Source: Aspergillus flavus | Taxonomy: Eukaryota > Ascomycota > Eurotiomycetes > Eurotiales > Aspergillaceae | Direction: 5' to 3' | DNA: 64,000 bases | Assembly: GCF_009017415.1 (NCBI RefSeq) | Contig: NC_092410.1 | Coordinates: 3,038,001 to 3,102,000 of the forward strand | In this document: positions 50,652 to 63,082 of the stretch, one piece after another | Layout: each line of letters starts with the position of its first letter | Position numbering within the stretch: position 1 is the first letter of the stretch | Notes under the pieces: generated by a model | What the model was told of the DNA's origin: nothing | What the model saw: the letters and a program-made list of their open reading frames with translations, nothing else | Databases searched by the model: none | Position numbers and translations under genes: made by a program

Positions 50652-51589
50652 GAGGTATGATGATCTGTGGTGACAGTCACAGGGGAATCGGGAGCGCTTA
50701 TCGGGCGAAGACGGCCATGATTTTTTTTATTGCCAAGACAGAGAAGCACAAACAAGAACGAACTAAAAAAGAAGAAAAAAAATAATAATAATAACATAGT
50801 CTAGCAAGGGCAAGGATTCGTATGAACACAGGGATACCCTGTCGAATGACCACGAAGTCCCGTAAGAAGCTTTGCCGAGGCTCCCCTTGCACGTGTACGT
50901 GTCTTGCCCTTGCATTGCAGCGGAGGAATGTTGGCTGACACCGACAAGAATTTCTAATTAATTACATCCAGCGTAGGATTAGGCACACACAGTCACACAC
51001 ACACATAGATCCAAATTCAGCTGAACCGGGTTCACACTCCAGCGTTGGATCTCGTCCTTTTGTTTCGACCCCACACGGCCCGGGACGCCGTCGAACTTTG
51101 ACCTCCACCCGGTCCCTGTCATGGCGCATCGGCCGATACGACGCTCTTATTTCAAACATGCGAATCGCTGTGCCCCTCGTGGAGTTCCTCTCCCAGATCC
51201 CTGTTCACATTAATAACGCACATATTAAGTCTGGACCAACCACCCGCCTCCCGGCTCTTTCGGATATCTCCGCTGCTATATTGCACATGCAAGGCTGGCT
51301 GAGCGTATTTTGATTGGAATTACTAAGGTAAATGATCGCTACAAGCGATGGCCCAAATCATGCCACGTCCTGGGCCTGCGTACGTTTATTAAGTTTGTGA
51401 CTGTGACTGACCCACGCTCCACATAGCCCTTTTTCAGTATCTTAGCCTGCAGGAGCACCTTGATCTCGACGCACATTCCCTGTGTGATAGTCTCAGACAA
51501 AAGCTTAACGATCATTTCCTGAACTGGATCGCGAAAAAGAAAAGGAAAAAAGTAAAAGAATTTGAAATATTTTTGACTTCGAGTCCAAA
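50652..51589. other. Divergent promoter region with simple repeats
   Basis: Lies between the rhodopsin-domain gene and the FAD monooxygenase gene, which are transcribed away from each other. It contains A-rich and AAT-type simple repeats near 50765-50795 and a short CA-rich stretch at about 50983-51005. No gene is supported. Confidence 0.45.
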
Positions 51590-52931
51590 ATGGGCAGCGT
51601 GGAATCAAGCAAGGATTTTACCGTCACTATTGTCGGCGGTGGGATTGGTGGCCTGGTGCTTGCCGCCGGTCTCCTACGACGCAAAGTGCCCGTCCGGATC
51701 TACGAAGCGGCGTCCGCCTTCGCTGAGATCGGGCTTGGCTTGTCGATTGGCCCTGCCGCTCACCGTGCTATGCCCCTCATTGACCCGCAAATCCGAGAAA
51801 TCTATGACTCTCTCGTCACCACTCACGCAGATAGCCCTGGCTTCGAGCACTTCCGCCAAACATGGTTTGAGATCGTATGGGCCAGCGGCGACCGTGAGGG
51901 TGAGACGCTGATGAACCTGAAGGCGCTTCCGTCCGGGCAGACAACGTTGCGCCGAGCGGACTTTCTCGATGCACTAGTGAATCTAATTCCTCCCGAGATT
52001 GTGCAATTCGGGAAACGGCTTGACAGTCTCGAAGAGACAGCTGAGGGTGTATCCTTGCGATTTGATGATGGCACGACAGCCGTCGCTGATGTCGTCGTTG
52101 GGTGTGATGGTATTAAATCCAAAGTGAAGGAGTCGATGCTGCCAGAAGAGTCAAGGGAGAAACAGCCCCAGTACAGTGGAATGTACGGGTATCGCGCTGT
52201 GCTGGACATGGACGAGATGGTGGAGGCTGTCGGCGAGCAACGTGCGAGGGTGTCCACCATGTATGTCGGCAACGGGGCTTACGGTATCTCATATCCGATC
52301 ATGCGGGCCAAGAAAGTAAATTTCGGCTTATATATCTTGAGTGAGAAATGGGATTGTGACACCTGGGTTCGGCCAGCCAAGAGGGAAGAGATGCGACAGG
52401 ATGCCAGTAATATGGGCAGATACGTGAATGCCCTCATTGAGGTATGGAAACCAGTTCTAGTCCATTCTGACTGAGAATCAGCTAACTTGGTCCACTTAGC
52501 GCATGCCCGACCCCTCTCAATGGGCGATTTTCGAGCATCCGCATATCTCCACGTACTCCCGGTCTAAGGTTGCCATCCTTGGAGACGCCGCACATGCCTC
52601 TACACCGCATCAGGGCGCTGGTGCCGGACAGGCTATCGAAGATGCGCATGTTCTTGCTGAGCTCCTCGGAGATGCACGTGTTACTAAGCCAGAGGATGTT
52701 GTAGCTGCGTTCAAGGCGTATGATGAGGTCCGACGACCGCGAAGCCAGAGGGTGGTTACTAGTAGCAAGGAAAATGCGTACCTCCTCTGTTTGTGCTTGG
52801 ATGGTGTAGGTGATGATGAAGAGAAACTCAAGGACACGTGGAACCAACGCCTTCGCTGGCTGTGGGATCTGGATATACAGGAGCAGGCGGAGGAAGCCAG
52901 AAAGAAGATGGTCGAACACATGCGAGCATGA
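51590..52931 (+). CDS. FAD-dependent monooxygenase (salicylate-hydroxylase-like)
   Basis: Class A flavoprotein hydroxylase. Two exons, 51590-52441 and 52500-52931, giving 427 aa. The dinucleotide fold motif GGGIGGLVLAAGLLRR is at residues 16-31, the DG motif is VVGCDGIKSKV, and the FAD ribityl-binding GD motif is AILGDAAHASTPHQGAGAG, just after the intron. The layout matches the salicylate hydroxylase and secondary-metabolite monooxygenase group. Substrate unknown. Its neighbours (MFS transporter, P450, polyketide-synthase relic) would fit a decayed biosynthetic cluster, but it could also act in aromatic breakdown. Confidence 0.88.
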
Positions 52932-54418
52932 AAGAGTATATTACGAGTATATAACACACCAAGTTGCCATCAGGTAAGTAAATAAGGAATACCAGCAGTT
53001 TCAAGAAAAGCTCCTGTAAATAAGAGCATGACCAATAGTCAACGAATCTTAGCCTCTTGTTTCCCACCGAAGGACTAAATTAGGTGTGGAACCATACCCA
53101 AACCCACGCTGACAAGCGCATATGTTGCACATGTGCATCGTTTCTGAGAGGCACGATGTGGGTACGGAGATTGACATGGTGCATGACAGATCACCCCGTT
53201 TCTTCGGGATCAGGAAAGTACGGATTGACTTGTCTATACATAGGGTCCATGCGTCTCCCCACTGCAAGTAATGTAGCTCACAGGGGTAAGGATAGTCAAT
53301 GCATGCTTTCCATCGGATCTCTGGTACAGCGGGTCCATCTAGTAGATCCATGCTTAGTTGACCCATAGTAGGTATAAACACGGATGGATGGTTCGTATTT
53401 AAACGTTTGGTGAATTCGACCAAGTCACATATCTTGTGACTCTAGCTCACATTCATCCAAAGCGCCAATAACACGATATAAGCTTAATATGTCGGATACT
53501 AGCTGATCGTTTCGTAGAGAACGCCTCGTAATAAGGTATTTGCTGTCCGTTAGCTTGCAGAGGCGGACTCACAAGATAAATACGTGAGAAGCCTATTTTC
53601 GTTGGTAGACCAAGATATAGCTGGAAGCTCTTCCGCTAAAGCAATGCTACTGTCGACTTTCCAGCGCCTGGATAGCCGTGCAACCAAAGTATGTTCGATT
53701 CTTCCTGCTTAGCTTCTAACACTCAATCCAGGACTTAAGCTCGGCCATTTCTATGACCCAGCTGCACGTACCAGGGGTGTGGGCTCCTTTTCTCCGCTTC
53801 AGTGTAAAACTAGAATATGACTAACCGTGAGAAGTAGGATATCATTCTGGTGGGTGCTTTAGTCCCATTATATAGTCTGCACGTCAGACGAAGCCTTCTG
53901 TACCAGGGTCGTGGTCAGTCAATTGGGTATACTGTCGGGCCGCGGATAAACAATCCACTGGACTACATTACTATCTGATACGAGATGCATGGTAAATTGA
54001 AGTAAAACTAGAAGGGGATATGCAGGCAAGTGGATAGTGTCATTCCTTTGTGAGGCAGTGCACTATAGAACGAGGCCGAAAGGAAATTCACACATAAACA
54101 GAAGGAAAATGTAACAAATCTACCCTACGTACTGCACCCCTGGGATTTATTTTCAATGAATATTACTGTGCGACAAAGAGATTAGAGATGCTTTAGTTCA
54201 ATGAGGTTTTGCCTAGATACAGCTAGATACCCCACTGGGGATTATCAATTACATTATATACTGATTAACTGATTGGTATGTGAAATGATAAAAAAAAATA
54301 AAATACCCATTTAGAAGGAAATTTTACTCTCTCACGTCCGGCATAGCTCATCATAACGCATGAGGCGTCTAAAAGCGAATACACCTATGAGCGCTGGATT
54401 GGTTCTCGAGATAATCGA
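52932..54418. other. Intergenic region with a decayed P-loop fragment
   Basis: 1.5 kb without an intact gene. The minus-strand open frame at 53049-53423 (124 codons) has ordinary amino-acid composition but no recognisable domain and was not called. The fragment at 53636-53780 is listed separately. The stretch 54100-54330 is AT-rich. Confidence 0.45.
53636..53780 (-). pseudogene. Degenerate NACHT-like P-loop fragment
   Basis: On the minus strand, 53651-53692 encodes ILWLHGYPGAGKST, the Walker A region usual in fungal NACHT/STAND ATPases, preceded in frame by EAKQEESN. A TAG at 53636-53638 follows six codons later. A different frame continues with AEELPAISW, and yet another holds the upstream MAELKSWIEC, which resembles the linker that precedes NACHT domains. 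The pieces lie in the right order but in different frames, so this looks like a relic with several indels. Its lower boundary is uncertain. Confidence 0.55.
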
Positions 54419-56416
<1,998 letters not shown>

Positions 56417-56977
56417 CATAAGAAAGAAGTCGGGATCATGTCCTTGAAGTGACTCACGCAAGTATGGTACCCAGCATCTTGGGATGTAAGACCTGTTTGA
56501 ACCGAGCCAGCGACATTTCCGTAAAAAGGGTGTCCTGTTCCCAGAAAAGGACATAATTAGGGCTGCATTCTGCATGGGTAAAGCGGAATGATAAATCGTA
56601 CCTTGAGTACCATGGCAGCTTGAACCACTCCCTTAATAAGCTTGGTGGCACAGGAAATGGCCCGGCTGATATCGTCTCCAATGGAGATATCACCACGAAC
56701 CACCTGCACTGTCAAGTCTAGATGTTGGGACCGAGTGAGTTCATGTAACTCCTGCAGCTGCTTCAGGTTTGTCAGCACCATTGCGGGAGAGGAAGATAAA
56801 ATGACGGGCCCCACGAGAGACCATCCATGTCCTAGTTCAGATATTAGCCGAATTTCTGCTTATCAGGGCAAATCTGACGAGAATAATGGGGAAAAAAAGG
56901 AACGAGAAGGCCCACGTCAAGCATCTTCCCAGCCCTCCTAGGCAGTCTATCAGGAGATACGATGCCTCGGCCCTGAA
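56417..56977 (-). pseudogene. Relic of the ketoreductase domain of a reducing polyketide synthase
   Basis: Segments in the order of a PKS KR domain occur on the minus strand, but in different frames. At 56915-56977: FRAEASYLLIDCLGGLGRCLT (the NADPH-binding start). From 56827 downward: WMVSRGARHFIFLSRNGADK, closed by a TGA at 56741-56743. At 56602-56715: VQVVRGDISIGDDISRAI and IKGVVQAAMVLK. Then a possible intron at 56535-56601, and at 56457-56534: DTLFTEMSLARFKQVLHPK, closed by TGA. A last piece, DFFLM, lies at 56417-56431. Stops and frameshifts show it is dead. No other PKS domains are seen on either side. Confidence 0.75.
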
Positions 56978-57423
56978 CATCAACGGCTCTGCAACAGTAT
57001 GGATGGGAACAGCAGTGTTTGGTGTACGTGTTAGGACCACCAGCGAATCCCTCTTGTTGTATGTATTCTTTTTGTTAGGTTTAGTAGTCACCCTATTTGC
57101 TCAACCCATTTAACTTTACTCATTGCACCATTACAACCCCAGCATGCCTGACGTGTCTCTGGCCGCCTTTTCCCTCTCAGGCACCTTCTCCGGGTCCGTG
57201 ATCTGTCACAGCAGCTCTTCCAAAGAAATAAGATAGTCTTTTAGAATTCTGTTTTAAGTTTCGGTAAAGCCTATAGGCCTGGATTTAGTGGGGCCACAGT
57301 ATTTATAGGGCCTCTTATGAAACTGATATAATCAATAGAGGTCAATTATCATGTGTAGTACAATGTTAAGCAATTTATCTAAGTATTATTCGACATCATG
57401 TCATCCCACATAAAAGGTGCTAT
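56978..57423. other. Intergenic region
   Basis: Spacer between the KR relic and the NLR-like gene. The frame just upstream of the relic (about 57091-56980) encodes a stretch with DSLVVL that may be a worn linker before the KR domain. Nothing else recognised. Confidence 0.35.
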
Positions 57424-60400
57424 CTAGTCAATGGCGTCCTTTGCAAGAAAGTGCTCTACCATAAGCTGCAAAATGTGATCATGCCCAGAACGGTTACCAT
57501 AGATCAGATATTCTGGACCAATTTCTGGCCCATGCTGGAGGATAAATCGAACTATATCCTCATCACCTTGTTTGATTGCCAACGCCAGTGGTGCATCTAC
57601 CTCAGCGCCATGTCGAATGAGGCTTGTAGTAATGAGCTCGTCCTTGTTGTGAATAGCTCGATATATCGGTGTTATCCCATTCTTCTCTGCATTCACATCC
57701 GCACCATTGTCTAGTAATAACTGAACGATATCCCGTTTCCCCCCCATTACAGCAACATGTAATGGCGTCAAACCTTCATCAGTTAAAGCGTTTATGGCCG
57801 CATTACTATCTATTAATAACTGAATGATATCCCGTTTCCCCTCGCTTACAGCAAGATGTAATGGCGTGAAGCCTTTATCAGCCAAAGCGTTCACGGCCGC
57901 ATTATTCTCTAAGAGAAGTTCAAGGATTCCCACATCTCCAACCAGTGTAGCGAGATGTATAGGTGCTAGCCCCGCAGTATTGCGAGAGTTCACCCACACA
58001 CCAGCTCTAACAAGGGGTTGGACAACAGGGTGATATTCTTCCTTCATGATTGCGACCATCAACGGACTATTCCCACGTAGAGAGACACAGTCGTCACTGG
58101 TAAGATTACATCCTCCATGCTTTAATAGAGCCTCAACTGCCAACGGTTGTACTCCTCCAAGCGCGGCATGTATTGGCGTCAGACCATCTTCCTTTGTTGC
58201 GTTTACCTGTGCACCGTATTGAATAAGAAGTTCGATAATAGCTGGAGAACCATTTTCAGCAGCATAAAACAACGGGGTAGCCCCATGGCTATCAGCAGCA
58301 TCCACCTCCGCTCCATTATCTAACAGGAGCTGTACGGTGGTGGCCTCTTTTGCCTCTGCACAGGCTGCGTGCAATGGCGTCCATGCCTCGAGGGAATCCT
58401 TGCAGTTGACTTGTCCCTGGTGCCGGATCAAATTTTGAAGAATTGTATTGTGCCCGCTGAGCGCTGCGACATAGACTGGTGTCTCTCCATCCTTGTCGGC
58501 AGCATTTGCATCCGCTCCATGGCGGAGCAGAAGATCAACCATCTGCGAGTGGCCTAACTCTACCGCAATATGTAGCGGTGTGAGGCCATCGTTGTCTTGT
58601 GTCCTTACATCGACACCATGTTTAGTCAGGACCTCAACAATAGGTATATGACCATTTTGAATAGCGGCAAGAAGTGGTGTTCGGTTGTGTACATCTCTGG
58701 TAGACACTTCAGCCCCTCTTTGGATGAGAAGTTCTGTGATCAACTTATGGCCGTGCGCTGCGGCAAAAAATAGCGGCGTACGTTGGCGACCATTATGATC
58801 GTCAACTGTGGCTCCATTCCGAAGAAGGATACTTAAGGTTTCTTCAGATCCCACAGCTGCAGTATGATGAAGCGCACTACACCCTCTTTGGTCACGGCAG
58901 GAAATATCCGCTCCGGCTTTGAGAAGCATATCCACGATGTCTGCCGACTCCCGAGGATTATACTTGGCCGCAGCTGCAGCTGCCACAATAGGATAGCCAT
59001 ACATCCCCCCTTGCTTATTCCTATCAGCACCATTTTCCAGCAGAAACTGGGCGGTATTCTTTTGGCATCGCGCGGCAGCAGAATGCAGTGCGGAGCCGAA
59101 CCTCCCTACCGTCGCATCAATATCCGAGCCGAGGGAGAGGAGCCATTTCACGGTATCCAACAAGCCAAGACATGATACTATAGGGAGAGGAGTAGGCCCG
59201 TTATGCTCTTTAATTGGATGCAGAGTAGAACCTGGCCATAGATTTTGGCTAATCATTTCTGACCACATCATCCAGCGAGTCGAAGATGGATCGAACAACA
59301 CTCGAATAAACTGTTCTAATCTCCAATGACCATTTTCACTTCGAGACATATGGTCATACCAACACAAGGATGCATATTCCAAAAATTGGAACGTCTCCTT
59401 TATGTCTTGTAAGGTGTGCAAGTCATACGGATCATCCACGGCAACGTCATCGAGACAAAGGTATGTGAGACAGGTTCTAGCGAGTAGCTCATGCTCTTTT
59501 GCCACTTCTGAGAACGAAAAGCCTTGGTTCATCGCACATATGCTTGTCTGAGAAAGGAATTCCTTCACTGATGTGTGTATGAAGTGAACTGTATGAGTTG
59601 TGATGCTAGCTGCAGGAGAGCCCCGTATATCGATTAGGGACTGGCAGTATCTTCGTATTTGATCATTGACGTAGTATTCGTCCCATGTATCCGGCATCTC
59701 ATGGAATGGAAATGTGGTCAAGGTATTGGTTTCTGTGAGTAGTGCCTCTGTTAACTCTCGCACAGTGAGGGGGCGGGCAGCAAAATATGTCCACCGGAGG
59801 ATTCCAATGGCCCACGTCTTTTCACTAATGCCAAGATTTATAATAGAGTGTATCTCTCTTCGATACGTTTGCTCCAATCCTTGTGGCATACTATCCAATG
59901 TGCGTCGAATTTGATTTTTATTCTTTCCGGGAAAAAGTTGTTTCCCCATAAGCCGTACCCACAAAAACATGCCATCACATTTGCGGGCAACATCCTTGGA
60001 AATCTCGGAAATAAAGTCCTGGTCTTTATTTACCCCAAGTCTTTCGTTAACAATGCTAGTTGAGTAGTCAATGATATCCTGTGCGGTGTCCTCAATGGCG
60101 ATGTTGTGCTCAAGGAAAGTGATTGTATCCTGACGGGCTGAGAGAAATTGAGAATGGATCTCTGTATCACTTCTGCTGGATATGAGGACTCTTGCTGTTG
60201 TTCCACTTATTGTTCTCCATAGGTGCGCAAGAAAGCTTGCCTTATCTTGATGCCATGGATCACCCGATATTACACACTCGTCCAACCCGTCCAGAAAGAG
60301 CATACAATTATGTATGCCATGACATACTCGGTACAATATGTCCCAAATTTCCATCATGGTGGCCGCCCGCGATTTGTTTTGCTCACATAGCGGGTATACC

Positions 60401-60895
60401 ATACTTACTGCGTCATCCATTTTGTTCACTATTTGCTGAACCCAGGAACGTGCAATCTCGTTTAGATCTCGCTTTCGATCGTCCTCGTCCCGGCAGAAGA
60501 AATACGCTGCTGGAATTGAGCCGGTTGAGTGTAAACTTGTGACATGCCGTATGATGCTCGCAGTCAAAATGGTTTTGCCACATCCCGGACCTCCACGAAT
60601 CCAAAGCACCTTTGAGACTTCAGAAGTCAAGGCTGCCCATGCTTTGAACTGGGTGCGCTGTAAGATCCAACGGCATGTGCCGGGTATTTGCGCCGATAGA
60701 GCTGCGTGATACTCGTCATCTGTCACTGTACCACCAATCCAGGCAACAAGTTCCTTCCGCCGGTCACTTATGGACGGCTTGAGGCGAGAAGCCGTTAGTC
60801 GCAGTGTTTGCATCTGTTGGAATAAGTGCGCCAAAGGGGCTATCTGGCTCGGCGATGCTGTGTTAGCCACCGGGCTATTGGGCGACATATCGTCA
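57424..60895 (-). CDS. NACHT-ankyrin part of a fungal NLR-like protein
   Basis: This is one exon, open for about 1154 codons from MSPNSPVANT (ATG at 60888) to TAG at 57424. It is joined by a 60-base intron (60896-60955) to the nucleoside-phosphorylase-like part upstream, in phase. Residue numbers are from MSPNSP. Walker A is GGPGCGKT at 99-106, Walker B is LFLDGLDE at 197-204, and the sensor-like SSRSDTEI follows. After a winged-helix-like linker there are about 16 ankyrin repeats from roughly residue 560 to 1130 (for example DKGFTPLHLAVSEGKRDII). Such STAND proteins oligomerise on ligand binding and act in incompatibility or defence. If the upstream part is dead, this could still be made from its own ATG. 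Confidence 0.88.
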
Positions 60896-60955
60896 CTGAA
60901 TCAATGTCATTAGGACTTTCCCGTTGCATACTATGTCCAGGTTGCACATACGGAC

Positions 60956-61920
60956 CTCAAGCGACTATATGTTGGCATATGGAGAATGAGCTGGCGAGCG
61001 TATGCTGCTGCAGTAGCTGCCGCGTACCCATGCCACAGGTCATTCTTATGGGAGTCACAATAGTCTGCGATCCCACGGATCACCAAGGCAGGTAGGTCTG
61101 CCAGAGTTCCTGCAGCCTCTGTCTCAAAGCACAGAACGCCGTACTTTCCAGCCAAGTTATCTCTTTGGTTGGCATCTTTAATAACCATTCCGCCCGAAGC
61201 AATCACCCCTCGGTGAACACGAATATATTTAGGGTTCGTATTTTTAGGGTCTTCACGTCGCCTGAGCCTCGAAAGATCACACTTGCACTCGTCGCAAGGG
61301 ACGCCGGGTTGCTTGTGGATATAGTCATTGTGGTAGAGGCGATCTGTTGCAAAGCCCGGGTAAAGATACTTTTTTAGGGCGGGTATATCACTAGGTATGC
61401 GTTGAAGACATTTTGCAATTGGATCATCCTGTGTCTTCAGAAGGGATCGCTTCACCTCCATGTCTTGTGCTGCCTGTAGAAGAACTACGGGGGGTGGAGG
61501 CAGAGCTCCAATACGCTTAAACTGACCGACTTCCGCCTTGCCAGTGTCATATTACACCACTCCTGGATATTCCCCAATAGGTTTGCAAACAACCACATCT
61601 CCCAGTCGGACCCAATCACTCTCGATCCTAACAGGGACTCCACCTCCAATCCCCACCAAGAGAACGTAATGTATATTCGGAAAGGTGTTTCGCATTTGAG
61701 TGACTACAGTGGCGGCCGGGCTGTTGCCGGGTTGATGTAAACCCGCAATCACGATATTGTGGTCACCAATGCTTCCCAGCGTGTAAATATTCTGGTCTGC
61801 CGGCTGTTGTGGGAGGCGATCGTGCGTTTCATCCAACATCAACAAGGCTATAGTTTGCTCCACCGGCAGCGGGCATATCCACCCAATCGCATAGTCTTGG
61901 TGCCGTCGTGGGTTAGACAT
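60956..61920 (-). pseudogene. N-terminal nucleoside-phosphorylase-like (PNP_UDP) domain of the NLR-like gene, with in-frame TAA
   Basis: The exon starts MSNPRRHQDYAIGWICPLPVEQ and shows the PNP_UDP pattern of fungal NLRs: VLLVGIGGGVP, RLGDVVVCKP, then HRGVIASGGMVIKD, VLCFETEAAG and VIRGIADYCDSHKND. At codon 123 (61552-61554) there is a TAA where relatives have Gln, between GVV and YDTGK; the frame then continues without shift for nearly 200 codons into the intron before the NACHT part. One base change (CAA to TAA) explains it. An alternative is an 84-base in-phase intron at 61474-61557 (donor GTGTAA, pyrimidine-rich acceptor ending CTACAG), which would skip the stop but also remove conserved residues. 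Confidence 0.7.
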
Positions 61921-63082
61921 TATGGCTGTGATTTTCTCCCTACCCCAGCAGCAAATGCCACAGACAGGGCAAGGTACAACAGAGATAAATAGAAATGATC
62001 GCTCCCTGGGGTAAAACTCAGACCGTGTCCACTGTCGAGCAATTCAGCTAGCCCTACTGGCGTGTACTGGTAGCATGCCTCATCCTATCTCTGGAATAGG
62101 CAACCTGAACGCTGTATGAAGTTTATGCTTGCCGTGTTATGAGCCAGGTGAGGGCAGGCTAAGAGTAAAAAGAAACATGAGGGTGGGCTTCAGTCGGGGG
62201 GGAAGGGGCCAACGTGGTATTTCATCCCAATTTGATTTATCGGAGGCTAAGGCAAGGCTGAAATCACTAAATATGAGAGTAAAGCTCATTGGGTGAGGGC
62301 ATTTGGATTGCCCGCACACACCTGCGCTGATGACCAATAGAATACCTACACTACCTGGCTAGCTATATTAGTACTTGTTGATTCTTTCCCCGTTTAACGT
62401 AATTGGTAAGCGATCCGCACCCCGATCGCGTTGAAAACGCGCCTCAATTTACGGAGTAGATGATTAAAATTTTAAACACCTGTTATAGCACTAAAATGTC
62501 TACATAAAAAAGAGTTTCGCCTTGAGCAGGAATACAAAATCCTACTGTCTATATCAACTATAAGAAGCAATGAAATTGGTAATATAAAAAAGGTAGCTTA
62601 GACAGACTTTTAGTATATCTCTTTCTACACTACGTTATCGTCTCTGTTGATATAATATAATATAATCTAGTCCGTTGTGTGATAGATGCGTTCACATCTA
62701 GGCTCCTAACTACCACTCGTTGATTTCATATACGCTCTCTCAGAACACCGGCGGTGGCTCATCCAAAATTAATCACGCAAGGAGCCGGTCGTTACGGGAG
62801 ATATAATGCAAAGAATTGGAGCAAGGTTCCTATCGAGTTCTTGCTCACAGTTTGCAAAACATGGCATTAAACTGCGCTCACTTTATTTGATAATCATATA
62901 GTTCAAGCAACTCCTGATTCGGAAATATAGTAAAACAGGCCCCGTTGGGGGCAATGCACCTATTCCTAACCTCCAAACATCACACAAAGTATCCCACTTA
63001 ATTCGCGCTCAGCATGGCAATTTATATAGCCATTCGGCAGAGCGAGCTTTCCTCTCCAAGAACGACGCTCCAGGTAATAAGA
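61921..63082. other. Intergenic region
   Basis: 1.2 kb with the NLR-like promoter and the 3' flank of the last gene. One TACGGAGTA 9-mer lies at 62450-62458. The part 62450-62680 is AT-rich. No gene, tRNA or transposon recognised. Confidence 0.4.

Noticed and set aside
53049..53423. 124-codon minus-strand frame
   Set aside because: Ordinary composition but no domain, and it lies near a relic region; could be part of a dead gene. Not enough evidence to call.
60896..60955. Separate gene boundary between the PNP and NACHT parts
   Set aside because: The GT-AG intron joins the two in phase and the PNP-NACHT-ankyrin order is a known fungal NLR layout, so one gene is the better reading, although the donor GTCCGT is weak.
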